A DNA stretch of 64,000 bases from Alphaproteobacteria bacterium (GTDB lineage: Bacteria; Pseudomonadota; Alphaproteobacteria; UBA828). The notes under the pieces are model-generated. The model was not told where the DNA came from and made no database searches. It saw nothing but the letters and a program-made list of their open reading frames with translations. Location: positions 37,096 through 101,095 of the forward strand of contig JAJDUK010000034.1 in NCBI GenBank assembly GCA_022826665.1. The letters are read 5' to 3'. This document shows positions 27,861 to 39,678 of the stretch, in pieces; position 1 is the stretch's first letter, and every line of letters begins with the position of its first letter. Both the position numbers and the translations under genes were made by a program.

Positions 27861-28583
27861 ATGACTTCGGACGGATTGACGCTGCTCGGGTTCGACACGG
27901 CGACGACGGCCTGCTCCACCGCGCTTTGGGCGGGTGGAGAGGTGATCGCCCACAGGCGCATCGAGGCCGTGGGCCGACACGCCGAGACTCTCGTCCCCAT
28001 GCTGCGCGAGGTCGCGGCCGAAGGGAACACGACGCTTGCGGCGGTGGACCGGTTCGCGGTCACGGTCGGACCCGGCTCGTTCACCGGCATCCGAATTGGC
28101 CTTGCGACTGCACGCGGCCTGGCGCTTGCCTTGAATCGACCGTTGATCGGCCTCTCGACACTCGAAGTTCTGGCTGCCGGCATTCCCGAAGCAGAGCGTG
28201 GCAGGCCCATCCTCGCCGCGCTCGATGCAGGGCGGGGGCGGCTCTACGCCCAACTCTTCGACCGCTCGCTAAGCGCACTTTCTGAACCCCAGGCCCTCCA
28301 CGTCGAGGCATTGCCCGGCCTTGTGGCAGCGGCAGGGAACAGCGAGCCGGTTGTCGTGGTGGGGACCGGGCAGGCCGCGGCGCTCGCGGCGCTCGCGCCG
28401 ACGATCGACGCGCTCCCGGCGACCGGCTCGCCCACGCCCGATGCCCGTGTGCTGGTGCGCCGTGCCGCTACCCTCACCGAATCGGGAGGCGTTGAAGGCA
28501 ACGCCGTGCGGCCGCTCTATCTCCGGGAAGCGGGCGCGCGGCCACGTACGCAGCTGGCCGCAGGAGGACCGCCGCATGCGTGA
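27861..28583 (+). CDS. tsaB: tRNA threonylcarbamoyladenosine biosynthesis protein TsaB
   Basis: A 240-residue ASKHA-fold protein that partners TsaD and TsaE in making t6A at position 37 of ANN-decoding tRNAs. N-terminal LLGFDTATTACSTALW, RHAETLVPMLREV and DRFAVTVGPGSFTGIRIGLATARGLAL are diagnostic. Length is normal. In most Alphaproteobacteria tsaB is followed by rimI; here a good Shine-Dalgarno (AGGAGG at 28562-28567) serves only a 25-codon remnant. Confidence 0.96.
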   Translation: MTSDGLTLLGFDTATTACSTALWAGGEVIAHRRIEAVGRHAETLVPMLREVAAEGNTTLAAVDRFAVTVGPGSFTGIRIGLATARGLALALNRPLIGLSTLEVLAAGIPEAERGRPILAALDAGRGRLYAQLFDRSLSALSEPQALHVEALPGLVAAAGNSEPVVVVGTGQAAALAALAPTIDALPATGSPTPDARVLVRRAATLTESGGVEGNAVRPLYLREAGARPRTQLAAGGPPHA

Positions 28584-28653
28584 GCGTCCCGGCGAGGCAG
28601 CGGCGACCATCGCAGCCTTGCGTCCGGGCGATCTGCCGGCGGAAGCAAGTTAG
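28576..28653 (+). pseudogene. N-terminal remnant of rimI-like acetyltransferase
   Basis: A 25-codon ORF starts at ATG 28576, overlapping the tsaB end by 8 bases, 8 bases after a strong AGGAGG. It reads MRERPGEAAATIAALRPGDL then PAEAS and stops. The stretch IAALRPGDLPAEA resembles the first strand and helix of GNAT acetyltransferases such as RimI, the usual neighbour of tsaB. No other GNAT motif follows, and the convergent olsA-like gene ends at 28650. The simplest reading is a deletion that removed nearly all of rimI. It could alternatively be a real small ORF. Confidence 0.5.
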
Positions 28654-29459
28654 GCGGGGCGCGGGGCCCAGAAACGTTTTCTGATCGGCGGGGTGAGCTT
28701 GCCGCTGATCGCGCGGGAGACCCCGTCGGCGATGGCGGCTTGGCAGGCTTCCGCCATCTCCTTGCGGGAGCCGAACTGCTCGATGGTCACGGGCTGGTGG
28801 AACTGAATGGCGATGGTGGCATTGCCGAGACCGGCCACGTTCCAGAGATGGCTCGCAAGCTCCATGTCGCCGTACCAGGCGTAGAACGGCCGGTAGGGCC
28901 GCCCCATGGGAATTCCGTTTAGCCGTGTGTAGGCGATCGAGACCGGCTGTACCGTGAGCGGTTTGCCCCTGACCGGCTTCTCGGCGATGCCGAAAAAGGC
29001 GCTCTTGAACGGCAGCACGCGGTTGCCGTCGTTGCTGGTGCCCTCCGGGAAAAGGATCAGGTTGTCGCCGGCCTCGAGCCGGGCGGTCATATTGTCGCGG
29101 TGATGGGCGGTCCGCGACGCGCGGCGCTCCACGAACACGGTCCGCTGCAATTTAGCGAGGAAGCCGAACAAGGGCCAGCTCCGCACCTCGGCCTTGGCGA
29201 CGAAGCTCCCCGGCACCACGGCGCCGAGCGCGCTGATGTCGAGATAAGAGGTATGATTGCAAACGAAGAGGGTGGGCACGGTCCGCGATACCGTCCCGTA
29301 GCGCTCGAGTCTGAAGCCGAAGATGCGACACACGCCGCGGTGCCAGACCATGGGGAGCCGCTTGGCGAGCGGCGCCCGAATGGCCATGAGCACCACTTGA
29401 AACGGGACCAGACTGATGGTCCAGCCGAAGAAGCGAAGCAACACCACGAACGCGATCAT
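28650..29459 (-). CDS. olsA: Lysophospholipid/lyso-ornithine lipid O-acyltransferase (PlsC/OlsA family)
   Basis: A 269-residue membrane-associated acyltransferase with an N-terminal hydrophobic helix. The PlsC motifs are present: NHTSYLD (HX4D catalytic motif), the block around RRASRTAHHRDN, and ILFPEGTSND (acceptor-binding EGT motif). It overlaps the OlsB-like gene upstream by ATGA, and the olsB-olsA pair makes ornithine lipids by N- then O-acylation. I therefore prefer OlsA over generic PlsC; 1-acylglycerol-3-phosphate acyltransferase remains possible. Confidence 0.85.
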   Translation of the reverse strand: MIAFVVLLRFFGWTISLVPFQVVLMAIRAPLAKRLPMVWHRGVCRIFGFRLERYGTVSRTVPTLFVCNHTSYLDISALGAVVPGSFVAKAEVRSWPLFGFLAKLQRTVFVERRASRTAHHRDNMTARLEAGDNLILFPEGTSNDGNRVLPFKSAFFGIAEKPVRGKPLTVQPVSIAYTRLNGIPMGRPYRPFYAWYGDMELASHLWNVAGLGNATIAIQFHQPVTIEQFGSRKEMAEACQAAIADGVSRAISGKLTPPIRKRFWAPRPA

Positions 29460-30235
29460 GTGAGCTTGTCCCGGTAGCGTTGGGTCACGAGGTCGGTCTT
29501 GACGACGATGCTGACATCGACGCTGCCCCATTGCCAGTCGATCACACCGCCGTCGCCGACAAAGCCGTTGAGCCTGAGATAGCCCTTGATCAGCGGCGGC
29601 ACAGCCTTGAGCGCGGCCCGCCTGTCCAGCGCCTCCTTGGGTATCAGGTCCATGTTCACGTAGTGCTCGTCCTTGGCGCGCGGGCGGAGCGCCGGCGGCG
29701 CAAGGTAGTTGTGGTAGAGGTAGGAAAGCGGCTCGGCGTGCTCCTGAGGGTCCGTGCCCGGAAAGCTGGCGCAGCCGAACATGATCGGCACGTCGTAGTG
29801 CAGCACATAGGCCGCGTTGCCCCGCCAGAGCAAGGTCATGGTGGTGCCGTTGCGGTAGGCAGGATCGACGCAGGAGCGGCCAAGCTCCAGGATCTCGCCG
29901 GGTTGGGCGACGATCGTATCGATGTCGTACTCCCAAGACGAGTAGAAGCCGCCGTGGGCGTCCGCCACCGAACGCCGGAGCAGGCGGTAGGTGCCGACCA
30001 CCTTGTCGGCGGCGCTGCGGTCGTGGTCGATCACCATGAGATGGTCGCAATAGGTGTCGAAGCGGTCGAAGTCGCGCTCGCGCGCCGCCATCTCGCTGCT
30101 CGGGTCGGCCGCCATCTCCTCGTAGAAGACGCGGTAGCGCAATGCCTGAACGGCGTCCACGTCCGCCGGCGAGCGGGCCAGGCGAACCTCAAGGCTACCG
30201 GCGACGATCCCGGCCATGAAATCATCGTCGGTCAT
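29456..30235 (-). CDS. olsB: L-ornithine N-alpha-acyltransferase (OlsB-like)
   Basis: A 259-residue GNAT-type acyltransferase of the OlsB/hemolysin-like family, which moves a 3-hydroxyacyl chain from ACP to ornithine to form lyso-ornithine lipid. Landmarks: LRYRVFYEEM, RDFDRFDTYCDHLMVID, VVGTYRLLR, EYDIDTI, ELGRSCVDPAYRNGTTMTLLWRG and a C-terminal GYLRLNGFVGDGGVID. Length is typical. It is the first gene of the olsBA pair, 15 bases downstream of fur on the same strand. Ornithine lipids often replace phospholipids under phosphate limitation. Confidence 0.9.
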   Translation of the reverse strand: MTDDDFMAGIVAGSLEVRLARSPADVDAVQALRYRVFYEEMAADPSSEMAARERDFDRFDTYCDHLMVIDHDRSAADKVVGTYRLLRRSVADAHGGFYSSWEYDIDTIVAQPGEILELGRSCVDPAYRNGTTMTLLWRGNAAYVLHYDVPIMFGCASFPGTDPQEHAEPLSYLYHNYLAPPALRPRAKDEHYVNMDLIPKEALDRRAALKAVPPLIKGYLRLNGFVGDGGVIDWQWGSVDVSIVVKTDLVTQRYRDKLT

Positions 30236-30250
30236 GGGCTCTCGCTTGCG

Positions 30251-30691
30251 CTAGTCCTCAGGCGTGTCCAACGGGACCGCGTAGAGCTCCAGCCGGTGAT
30301 CCACCAGCTTGTAGCCGAGCGCTTTGGCAACGGCGGCCTGGAGCGCCTCGATCTCCTCGTTCTGAAACTCGATCACCTTTCCCGACGTGAGGTCGATCAA
30401 GTGGTCATGGTGCTCGTCGGGATGCTCCTCATAGCGCGCCCGTCCGTCTCGGAAGTCGTGGCGCTCCAGCAGCCCGCATTCCTCGAAGAGCCGCACCGTG
30501 CGATACACCGTCGCCAGGCTGATGCGCGGATCGATGGCGGTCGCGCGCTGATACAGCCCCTCGACATCGGGATGGTCCTTGGCGTCCGAGAGAACGCGCG
30601 CGATCACGCGCCTCTGCTCGGTCATCTTCAGACCGATTTCGGTGCATCGCTTTTCGAGGTTGGATGCCGGCACGGGGGCCTGCTTCTCCAC
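30251..30691 (-). CDS. fur: Fur family transcriptional regulator (Fur/Mur type)
   Basis: A 146-residue metal-responsive repressor. The N-terminal winged helix contains GLKMTEQRRVIARVL and ISLATVYRTVRLFEECGLLERHDF (recognition helix). The C-terminal dimerisation domain has the HHDHLIDLTSGKVIEF metal site. The CXXC cysteines of classical Fur are absent in this region, as in many alphaproteobacterial Fur/Mur proteins that respond to manganese or iron. I chose the GTG at 30691; a GTG at 30742 lies upstream of a TATAAT that could be this gene's own promoter. Confidence 0.9.
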   Translation of the reverse strand: MEKQAPVPASNLEKRCTEIGLKMTEQRRVIARVLSDAKDHPDVEGLYQRATAIDPRISLATVYRTVRLFEECGLLERHDFRDGRARYEEHPDEHHDHLIDLTSGKVIEFQNEEIEALQAAVAKALGYKLVDHRLELYAVPLDTPED

Positions 30692-30709
30692 GGCCGTGTG
30701 ACTCGCGGC

Positions 30710-30715
30710 ATTATA
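30710..30715 (-). promoter_or_regulatory. Possible -10 element of fur
   Basis: A TATAAT on the minus strand, 19 bases upstream of the chosen GTG. It implies a very short leader and supports the later start codon. No good -35 box is seen at the standard distance. In the same divergent gap a perfect 8-bp hairpin (GGCAATCG-aaccg-CGATTGCC, 30770-30790) could be an operator. Confidence 0.3.
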
Positions 30716-30836
30716 AGCCAGTGCGCGGGGCGTGGCGACCACTGCGGCCCAGAATCGGCTTCCGGCGGTGGCAATCGAACCGCGATTGCCCTAGGTTTCC
30801 TGCACTGGAGCGCCACGCACCCGGCGAAGCGGGTCC

Positions 30837-31217
30837 ATGACCAATCAAAAGCCCGACCTTTCGAAGCAGCAGATCCTGGAAATGATCGGCCGTGTCGTCG
30901 CAGACGGCGAGGGGCGCGAGCCGGACCCCGGCGAGGACGCGCCGTCGGCGGCTGCGCCGGCACCGGTTGCGGGTGAGGACGACGACATCCTCGACCTGGT
31001 CGACATGGTGGACGAGCAGGGCAACGCGATCCATCTGGATCGGGAGCGTGGAGGCGCGCCGGAGGCCGCGGAGGACGGCCGGGCCAGCGAGGAGCAGGTG
31101 CTGGAGACGCTTCGGCCGATGCTGCAAACGTGGCTCGACACCCACATGCCTCCGATGGTCGAGCGTCTCGTGGAACGCGAGATCGAACGCGTGTCGAGCC
31201 GCGCCGAGCCCGAGTAA
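30837..31217 (+). CDS. popZ: PopZ-like polar organizing protein (DUF2497)
   Basis: A 126-residue acidic protein. The N terminus ([17 protein letters not shown]) is a short helix, and the middle is an Ala/Pro/Asp/Glu-rich disordered stretch. The C-terminal helical bundle [28 protein letters not shown] is the DUF2497/PopZ oligomerisation signature. PopZ forms polar condensates that anchor ParB-bound origins in Caulobacter. At 126 residues it is shorter than Caulobacter PopZ (about 177). Immediately upstream of valS is its usual place in Alphaproteobacteria. Confidence 0.9.
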   Translation: MTNQKPDLSKQQILEMIGRVVADGEGREPDPGEDAPSAAAPAPVAGEDDDILDLVDMVDEQGNAIHLDRERGGAPEAAEDGRASEEQVLETLRPMLQTWLDTHMPPMVERLVEREIERVSSRAEPE

Positions 31218-31287
31218 GCCACTCCCGCAAGGTACCGTTCAGCCTGCCGCACTAGCGCCATCTCCCCGAAACGGTTACGAGACGACG

Positions 31288-33939
<2,652 letters not shown>

Positions 33940-34084
33940 CGGTGCCGCGACGACGCGCGCCGCTTGACCGCGGCCCACCGGGGCGAGTAAGCCGTGCGCC
34001 GGCAGGCCGGTTCCGACGGGCCGGTCCTAGCGGAATTTGGCGCGCCGCCGCGAAACTGTGGGCGGTGCGAGGGGGAAGGGCGCC

Positions 34085-35806
34085 ATGAGCACGAAATTCG
34101 ACAAGTCGAAGCTGCCGAGCAGGCACATCACCGAGGGGGCCAAGAGCGCCGCGCACCGGTCGTTCTTCTACGCCATGGGTGTCTCCCGCCAGGCGATGAG
34201 CCGGCCTATCGTGGGCGTCGCCACCACCTGGAACGAGACCGCGCCCTGCAACATCACGCTGCGCCGCCAGGCGCTGGCGGCGAAGGCGGGTGTGGACGAG
34301 GCCGGCGGCACGCCGCGCGAGTTCACCACCATCACGGTGACCGACGGCATCGCCATGGGCCACCAGGGCATGAAGTCGTCGCTGGTCTCGCGCGACGTGA
34401 TCGCCGATTCGGTGGAACTCACCATGCGCGGGCACTCCTACGATGCGCTGGTGGGGATCGCCGGCTGCGACAAGTCGCTGCCGGGCATGATGATGGCGCT
34501 GGTGCGGCTCAACGTGCCTGGCGTCTTCCTCTATGGCGGCTCCATCCTGCCGGGGCGCTTCCGCGGCAAGGACGTCACGGTGATGGACGTCTACGAGTAT
34601 TACGGCAAGCTCAACCAGGGTGACGTCACCGAGAAAGACCTTGAGGAGATCGAGGCGGTGGCATGCCCCTCCGGCGGCTCCTGCGGCGGCCAGTTCACCG
34701 CCAACACCATGGCCTGCGTCTCCGAAGCGATCGGCTTGGCGCTGCCGCATTCGGCGGGCGCGCCGGCCGTCTACGAATCCCGCGACGAGTTCGCCGTGGC
34801 ATCCGGCACGTGCGTCATGGACCTGATCGAGAAGAACCTTCGTCCGCGCGACATCGTGACCCGCAAGGCGATGGAGAACGCAGCGACGGTGGTGGCGGCC
34901 ACCGGCGGCTCGACCAACGCGGGCCTGCACCTGCCCGCCATCGCGAACGAGGCGGGGATCGACTTCGACCTCGCGGCGGTGGCGGAGGTGTTCAAGCGCA
35001 CCCCCTACATCGCCGATCTCAAGCCGGGCGGCCGCTACGTCGCGAAGGACCTGTTCGAGGTGGGCGGCGTGCCCATCGTGCTCAAGGCCCTGCTCGAGGG
35101 CGGCTACCTGCACGGCGACTGCATGACCGTGACCGGCCGCACGCTCGCCGAGAATCTTGCGGACGTGAAGTTCCCCACCGAGCAGGACGTGGTGGTGCCG
35201 ACGTCCGCCCCGCTCTCGCCCACCGGCGGCGTGGTGGGGCTCAGCGGCAATCTCGCGCCGGAGGGCGCCATCGTGAAGGTGGCCGGCCTCTCGCGGCTCC
35301 GCCACGTGGGCCCTGCGCGCTGCTTCGACACCGAGGAAGAAGCGATGAAGGCCATCGTCAGCCGCGACTACAAGTCCGGCGACGTGATCGTGATCCGCTA
35401 CGAGGGGCCGAAGGGCGGCCCCGGCATGCGCGAGATGCTGGCGGTCACCTCGCAGATCTACGGCCAGGGCAAGGGCGAGGAGGTCGCGCTCATCACCGAC
35501 GGCCGCTTCTCCGGCGCGACGCGGGGCTTCTGCATCGGCCACGTGGGGCCGGAGGCTGCGGTGGGCGGCCCCATCGCGCTGCTGCAAGACGGCGACCAGG
35601 TGACCATCGACGCGACCAGCGGCGAGCTCAGCGTCGCGCTCTCCGATGCCGAGCTGGCGGAGCGGCGCAAGTCCTGGACCGAGCGCTCGCACGACTACCA
35701 GGCGGGCGTGCTCTGGAAGTACGCGGCGACCGTGGGTCCCGCCTATCAAGGCGCGGTGACGCACCCCGGCGGTGCGGCGGAAACCCATTGCTTCGCCGAC
35801 ATCTGA
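34085..35806 (+). CDS. ilvD: Dihydroxy-acid dehydratase
   Basis: A 573-residue Fe-S dehydratase of branched-chain amino acid and pantothenate synthesis. It converts 2,3-dihydroxy-isovalerate and -methylvalerate to the 2-keto acids. Cluster cysteines are expected in [18 protein letters not shown] and [16 protein letters not shown], all present, so it is the [2Fe-2S]-type enzyme. C-terminal [21 protein letters not shown] is conserved. The start ATG follows GGGGGAAGG. It precedes a metC-type gene by 25 bases. Confidence 0.96.
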   Translation: MSTKFDKSKLPSRHITEGAKSAAHRSFFYAMGVSRQAMSRPIVGVATTWNETAPCNITLRRQALAAKAGVDEAGGTPREFTTITVTDGIAMGHQGMKSSLVSRDVIADSVELTMRGHSYDALVGIAGCDKSLPGMMMALVRLNVPGVFLYGGSILPGRFRGKDVTVMDVYEYYGKLNQGDVTEKDLEEIEAVACPSGGSCGGQFTANTMACVSEAIGLALPHSAGAPAVYESRDEFAVASGTCVMDLIEKNLRPRDIVTRKAMENAATVVAATGGSTNAGLHLPAIANEAGIDFDLAAVAEVFKRTPYIADLKPGGRYVAKDLFEVGGVPIVLKALLEGGYLHGDCMTVTGRTLAENLADVKFPTEQDVVVPTSAPLSPTGGVVGLSGNLAPEGAIVKVAGLSRLRHVGPARCFDTEEEAMKAIVSRDYKSGDVIVIRYEGPKGGPGMREMLAVTSQIYGQGKGEEVALITDGRFSGATRGFCIGHVGPEAAVGGPIALLQDGDQVTIDATSGELSVALSDAELAERRKSWTERSHDYQAGVLWKYAATVGPAYQGAVTHPGGAAETHCFADI

Positions 35807-35831
35807 GCGTTCGCCCGCGCGGTCGCAGGCC

Positions 35832-37055
35832 ATGACCAAGGATAGCGGCGACAAGGGGCGCTACCGGAGCGAGACCCTGCTCTCGGTGCTCGGCCGCGAC
35901 CCCGCGGCGAACCACGGCGTGGTCAATCCGCCCGTCTACCACGCGTCGACGATCCTGCATGAGACGGCGGCAGCGCTGAAGGAAGCCACCTTCGGCGCGC
36001 GCCAGTACGGCAAGACCTATTACGGCCGTTACGGCACGCCGACGACCTTCCCGCTGCAGGATTCCATCGCTGCGCTGGAGCAGGGCCACCGCTGCTACCT
36101 GTTCGGCTCCGGCAAGGCGGCGATCGTGGCAGCGTTGCTCGCCTTCGTGAAGAGCGGCGACCACGTGCTGATGACCGACAGCGCCTACGGCCCGACACGC
36201 GCCCTCGCGAACGGCCTGCTCAAGCGCATGGCGGTCGAGACCACCTTCTACGACCCCTGCATCGGCGCCGGTATCGCGGAGCTGATGCGCCCCGAGACCA
36301 GCGTGGTGGTGGGCGAATCGCCGGGCTCGATCACCTTCGAGATCCAGGACTTTCCGGCGCTTGCCGCCGCGGCGCACGCGCGGGGCGCGGTGCTGATCGT
36401 GGACAACACCTGGGCCTCGCCGCTGTTCTGCCAGCCTCTCGCCCTGGGCGCCGACGTCTCGATCCAGGCCTGCACCAAGTACATCGTGGGCCATTCGGAC
36501 GCGATGCTGGGCGCGGTCACCACCAACGAGGCCCACGTCGAGCCGGTGCGTCGCATCTTCGAGGAGCTGGGCGCCGCCCCTGGCCCCGACGACTGCTACC
36601 TGGGCTTACGTGGCCTGCGCACGCTCTCCGTCCGCCTGCAGCGGCACCAGGAGACCGGCCTTGCGCTCGCCCGCTGGATGCAGGAGCGCCCCGAGGTCCG
36701 CCAGGTGCTCCATCCCGCGCTGGAGGACGATCCCGGCCACGCGCTCTGGCAGCGCGATTTTTGCGGCGCCTCCAGCCTCTTCGGCGTGGTGCTGGAGCCG
36801 GTGCCGGAACCTGCGGTCGATGCGTTTCTCGATTCCCTCGCGCTCTTCGGCCTCGGCTATTCCTGGGGCGGCTACGAGAGCCTGGCGCTCCCCACCTATC
36901 CGTGGAAGCTCCGCGACGCGACCCGCTGGGACCCGGCCTACCCGCTGCTCCGCATCTATGCGGGGCTGGAAGACCCGGACGACCTCATCGCGGACCTGGA
37001 AAAGGGATTCGAGCGCATGGCGACAGCCCGCGACACCGCAACCAAGGCCGATTGA
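35832..37055 (+). CDS. metC: Cystathionine beta-lyase-type PLP enzyme
   Basis: A 407-residue Cys/Met-metabolism PLP enzyme (fold type I). The PLP lysine is Lys216 in SIQACTKYIVGHSDAMLG. DNTWASPLFCQPLALGADVS and the N-terminal NPPVYHASTIL / RQYGKTYYGRYGTPTTFPLQ are typical of the MetC branch used in Alphaproteobacteria. It would cleave cystathionine to homocysteine, ammonia and pyruvate. Related enzymes (methionine gamma-lyase, cystathionine gamma-synthase) are possible, but the K-Y-I-V-G-H-S-D context favours MetC. Likely co-transcribed with ilvD. Confidence 0.9.
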   Translation: MTKDSGDKGRYRSETLLSVLGRDPAANHGVVNPPVYHASTILHETAAALKEATFGARQYGKTYYGRYGTPTTFPLQDSIAALEQGHRCYLFGSGKAAIVAALLAFVKSGDHVLMTDSAYGPTRALANGLLKRMAVETTFYDPCIGAGIAELMRPETSVVVGESPGSITFEIQDFPALAAAAHARGAVLIVDNTWASPLFCQPLALGADVSIQACTKYIVGHSDAMLGAVTTNEAHVEPVRRIFEELGAAPGPDDCYLGLRGLRTLSVRLQRHQETGLALARWMQERPEVRQVLHPALEDDPGHALWQRDFCGASSLFGVVLEPVPEPAVDAFLDSLALFGLGYSWGGYESLALPTYPWKLRDATRWDPAYPLLRIYAGLEDPDDLIADLEKGFERMATARDTATKAD

Positions 37056-37094
37056 AGCGCGTCAGAAACACGGACCCCGCAAATTTCGATCAGG

Positions 37095-37799
37095 CTAACT
37101 CTCGACGACGGTGCCGAACGGATAGCGGCGCGCAAGCCTGAACGGCGCCCCCCTGTCCTCCTGCTCGAACAGCACGATCCCGTCCACAGCGAGCGGCTGG
37201 ACGCACAGCGGCGCGGTGAGCCGCTCCAGTGCCTCCTGTAGAGAACGCCGCTCGCTCCGGTCGAGCTCGCAGGTGAGCGTCATGTGGAAACGGAACTCGT
37301 CCAGGACGAACGGATAGCCCCACTGGCGGAGCAGTTCCTCCTGGCGAGGCGTGTGCGTCCCCCTCTGGCGGCGAATGTGCTCGGCCGGCGTGGGTGGTGC
37401 CCGAAAGCGATGGAAGGTGTGGATGATGTCGTCCTCCAGCACCTGCATCTCTGTGCTCTCGCCCGAAAGCATCAGGGCGAGGAAGTCGTCGAGCGTGGCG
37501 AGCCGGAGCGGCGGCGCGTGAAAGGGCTGCCTGTCGCGGGCGAAAGCGGCGAGCGCCTCATCGAGCATTCCTGGCGCCCGGCCCTCGGCGAGGCGAAAGG
37601 GCGGCGCCAGGGTCGCGTGAAAGCCGTAGCCTCTGGGTGTCTCGGTGATGCTGACCAACCGTTCGTCGCTGAACCCCTCGACCGCAGGCCGCGCCAGACG
37701 CGCGCCGGTCTCGGCATCGCGCCCGAGCCAGGTAGCACCGAAGCGCGCGAGCGCGGCATCGGTCGGAGGCGCGAAGTAGATGGCGTAGCGGGCGGTCAT
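37095..37799 (-). CDS. DUF1045 family protein (predicted 2H phosphoesterase)
   Basis: A 234-residue DUF1045 protein, a family often found in phosphonate-utilisation loci. Two H-x-T-L motifs are visible, GYGFHATLAPPFRLAEG and FRFHMTLTCELD, the catalytic pair of 2H phosphoesterases that act on cyclic phosphates or RNA ends. Here no phn genes are nearby; the gene ends facing metC and lies downstream of an ABC uptake system on the same strand (50-base gap). Function in this context unknown. Confidence 0.85.
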   Translation of the reverse strand: MTARYAIYFAPPTDAALARFGATWLGRDAETGARLARPAVEGFSDERLVSITETPRGYGFHATLAPPFRLAEGRAPGMLDEALAAFARDRQPFHAPPLRLATLDDFLALMLSGESTEMQVLEDDIIHTFHRFRAPPTPAEHIRRQRGTHTPRQEELLRQWGYPFVLDEFRFHMTLTCELDRSERRSLQEALERLTAPLCVQPLAVDGIVLFEQEDRGAPFRLARRYPFGTVVES

Positions 37800-37849
37800 C
37801 GCAAATGCGGGATGGGGCGTCCGCGCTGGGGCCTATTGCGGTGCCCGGC

Positions 37850-38713
37850 TCAACGGCTCTGACCGGTACGGCTGAACAGAATCCAGAAGAAAGTGCCGAT
37901 GATGGGGAGCGTGACCCCGAAGATAAGCGAGGCCAGGCCGAAGATGATCGGCACGTTGGACTGGTGCGAAGACGCCTGCGCCCAGGTGTAGATCGGCATC
38001 GTGGTCTCGGTGCCGCGCAGAAAGATCGAGCGCAGGAGCTCGTTGAAGGAAAGGATGAAGCCGAACAGGCCAGCGCCAACGATACCAGGCCGCATGATGG
38101 GAAACTCGATTTGCCAGAAGCGCTGCCAGGCCGAGGCGCCGAGGTCCTCCGCCGCCTCCAGCAGGTGGTGGTCGAAGCGCGTCGCCAGCACGATCACCAG
38201 CAGGAAGGCGAAGGGCAGCGCCCAGACCATGTGGCCGACGAAGACGGACCACATGCCGAGCTTGAAATGCATGTAAGAGCGGATGAAGAGGAAGAGGGCG
38301 GCCCCCATGGTGAGCCCTGGCACGAAGAGCGGCAGCAGCGTGATCAGCAGCACCCCGCCACGCCGCCTCAGCCGCGGGATCGCGCGCCCCACCGGCACCG
38401 AGACGAGAACGCAGCAGATGCCGACGACGAGCGCGAGCCACAGGCTGTCGGTAATCGGCTCGATCCAGGCGGAGGTCGCGAACAGCTCGTCGTACCAGCG
38501 GAGCGTCAGCGGATGCGGAATGCCGGAGAGCGGCCGGTCGCTGAACGACATGACCACCAGCCAGACGAGCGGGATGTAGGTGAGCACGATGAGCACGAGG
38601 CCGATCCACGCAGCCAGCGGCCGCCAGATCGGCGCATAGACTGCATGCTCCCACAGGCGCAGGCGTTGGTTCCGCCTGAGCCCCGCGCCCGCGTGTGCGT
38701 CCGCCGTGCTCAC
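37850..38713 (-). CDS. ABC transporter permease, PotC-like
   Basis: A 287-residue inner-membrane permease of the spermidine/putrescine (PotC) class with six predicted helices and the EAA loop EAAEDLGASAWQRFWQIEFPIMRPGI that docks the ATPase. The start is a GTG at 38713 overlapping the upstream permease stop as GTGA. It forms the transmembrane channel with the PotB-like protein. No ATPase gene is present in this locus. Confidence 0.92.
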   Translation of the reverse strand: MSTADAHAGAGLRRNQRLRLWEHAVYAPIWRPLAAWIGLVLIVLTYIPLVWLVVMSFSDRPLSGIPHPLTLRWYDELFATSAWIEPITDSLWLALVVGICCVLVSVPVGRAIPRLRRRGGVLLITLLPLFVPGLTMGAALFLFIRSYMHFKLGMWSVFVGHMVWALPFAFLLVIVLATRFDHHLLEAAEDLGASAWQRFWQIEFPIMRPGIVGAGLFGFILSFNELLRSIFLRGTETTMPIYTWAQASSHQSNVPIIFGLASLIFGVTLPIIGTFFWILFSRTGQSR

Positions 38714-39621
38714 AGCTTCAGCGCCTCGAACAGGCCGGCGATACCGCCCCGCCGCCGGGTGAGTAGCGTGAGCGCCGCCAGCAGCACCACCAGGATCGCG
38801 AGCACGAAGGCCGAGAGGGAGGCCGCGGTCGGGTAGTTGAGCGTCGACAGCGCATCCTCGGTCGATCGGCCGATCATGTTGACCTTGCCGCCGCCCATCA
38901 GCTGCGGCACCACCCACTCGCCCATCATCGGCACCATGGTGAAGACCACGCCGGCGATGACGCCGGGGAGACAGAGCGGGACGATCACGAGGAACAGCGA
39001 CTGCAACGGATTGGCGCCGAGGTCGCGGCTCGCGTCGAGGTACTCGTCGTCGATGAGCGTCGCCACCAGGAAGATGGGGAACACCATCGTCGCGAAATAG
39101 GGCGCGGCGAGCCCGAAGAAGACCGAGAACTCGGTGAAGATCAGCCACTCCACCGGCTCGGACGTGATCCCCAGCTCCATCAGCACCGTGTTGACGACAC
39201 CGTTGCTGCCCAGGAGCGCCCGCCAGATGATCGTGCGCGACGAGAGATCGAGAAAGAACGGGATCGTCAGCAGCGTGAGCAGGATCGCCTTGAGCCCCTG
39301 CGACCGGCAGCCCTTGGCGAGCCAGAGCGCAAAGGGAAACGCCAGCACGAGCTCGATCACCGTCATGCCGATGGCGATGCGCAGCGTGCGCATTGCCACG
39401 GTCCAGCGGCCTGTCTCGAAGAATCGATCCCAGGTGTGGAACGAGGGGTCCCAGACGACCTTGAACCCCTTCGTCTCGAGAAACGAATAGAGCAGGAGAA
39501 GGAACAGCGGGACGATGACGACGACCGTCCAAACGATGATGAAGGTGGGGACGGTCCAGCGGCCCGACGCCGCCTGCGTGTACCAGGTTCTGATGCTGCG
39601 GCTTACCAAGGCGTTCGCCAT
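38710..39621 (-). CDS. ABC transporter permease, PotB-like
   Basis: A 303-residue permease with six predicted helices (first at TVPTFIIVWTVVVIVPLFLLLLYSFLE) and the EAA-like loop DASRDLGANPLQSLFLVIVPLCLPGV. It belongs to the PotB/spermidine-type binding-protein-dependent family. Downstream of the solute-binding-protein gene by 57 bases and overlapping the second permease. Confidence 0.92.
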   Translation of the reverse strand: MANALVSRSIRTWYTQAASGRWTVPTFIIVWTVVVIVPLFLLLLYSFLETKGFKVVWDPSFHTWDRFFETGRWTVAMRTLRIAIGMTVIELVLAFPFALWLAKGCRSQGLKAILLTLLTIPFFLDLSSRTIIWRALLGSNGVVNTVLMELGITSEPVEWLIFTEFSVFFGLAAPYFATMVFPIFLVATLIDDEYLDASRDLGANPLQSLFLVIVPLCLPGVIAGVVFTMVPMMGEWVVPQLMGGGKVNMIGRSTEDALSTLNYPTAASLSAFVLAILVVLLAALTLLTRRRGGIAGLFEALKL

Positions 39622-39678
39622 CGGCAGGGGCCCGCGTGCCCCGGCGGAGGCTACCGGGGCACGTTAACGGTCAATGGC

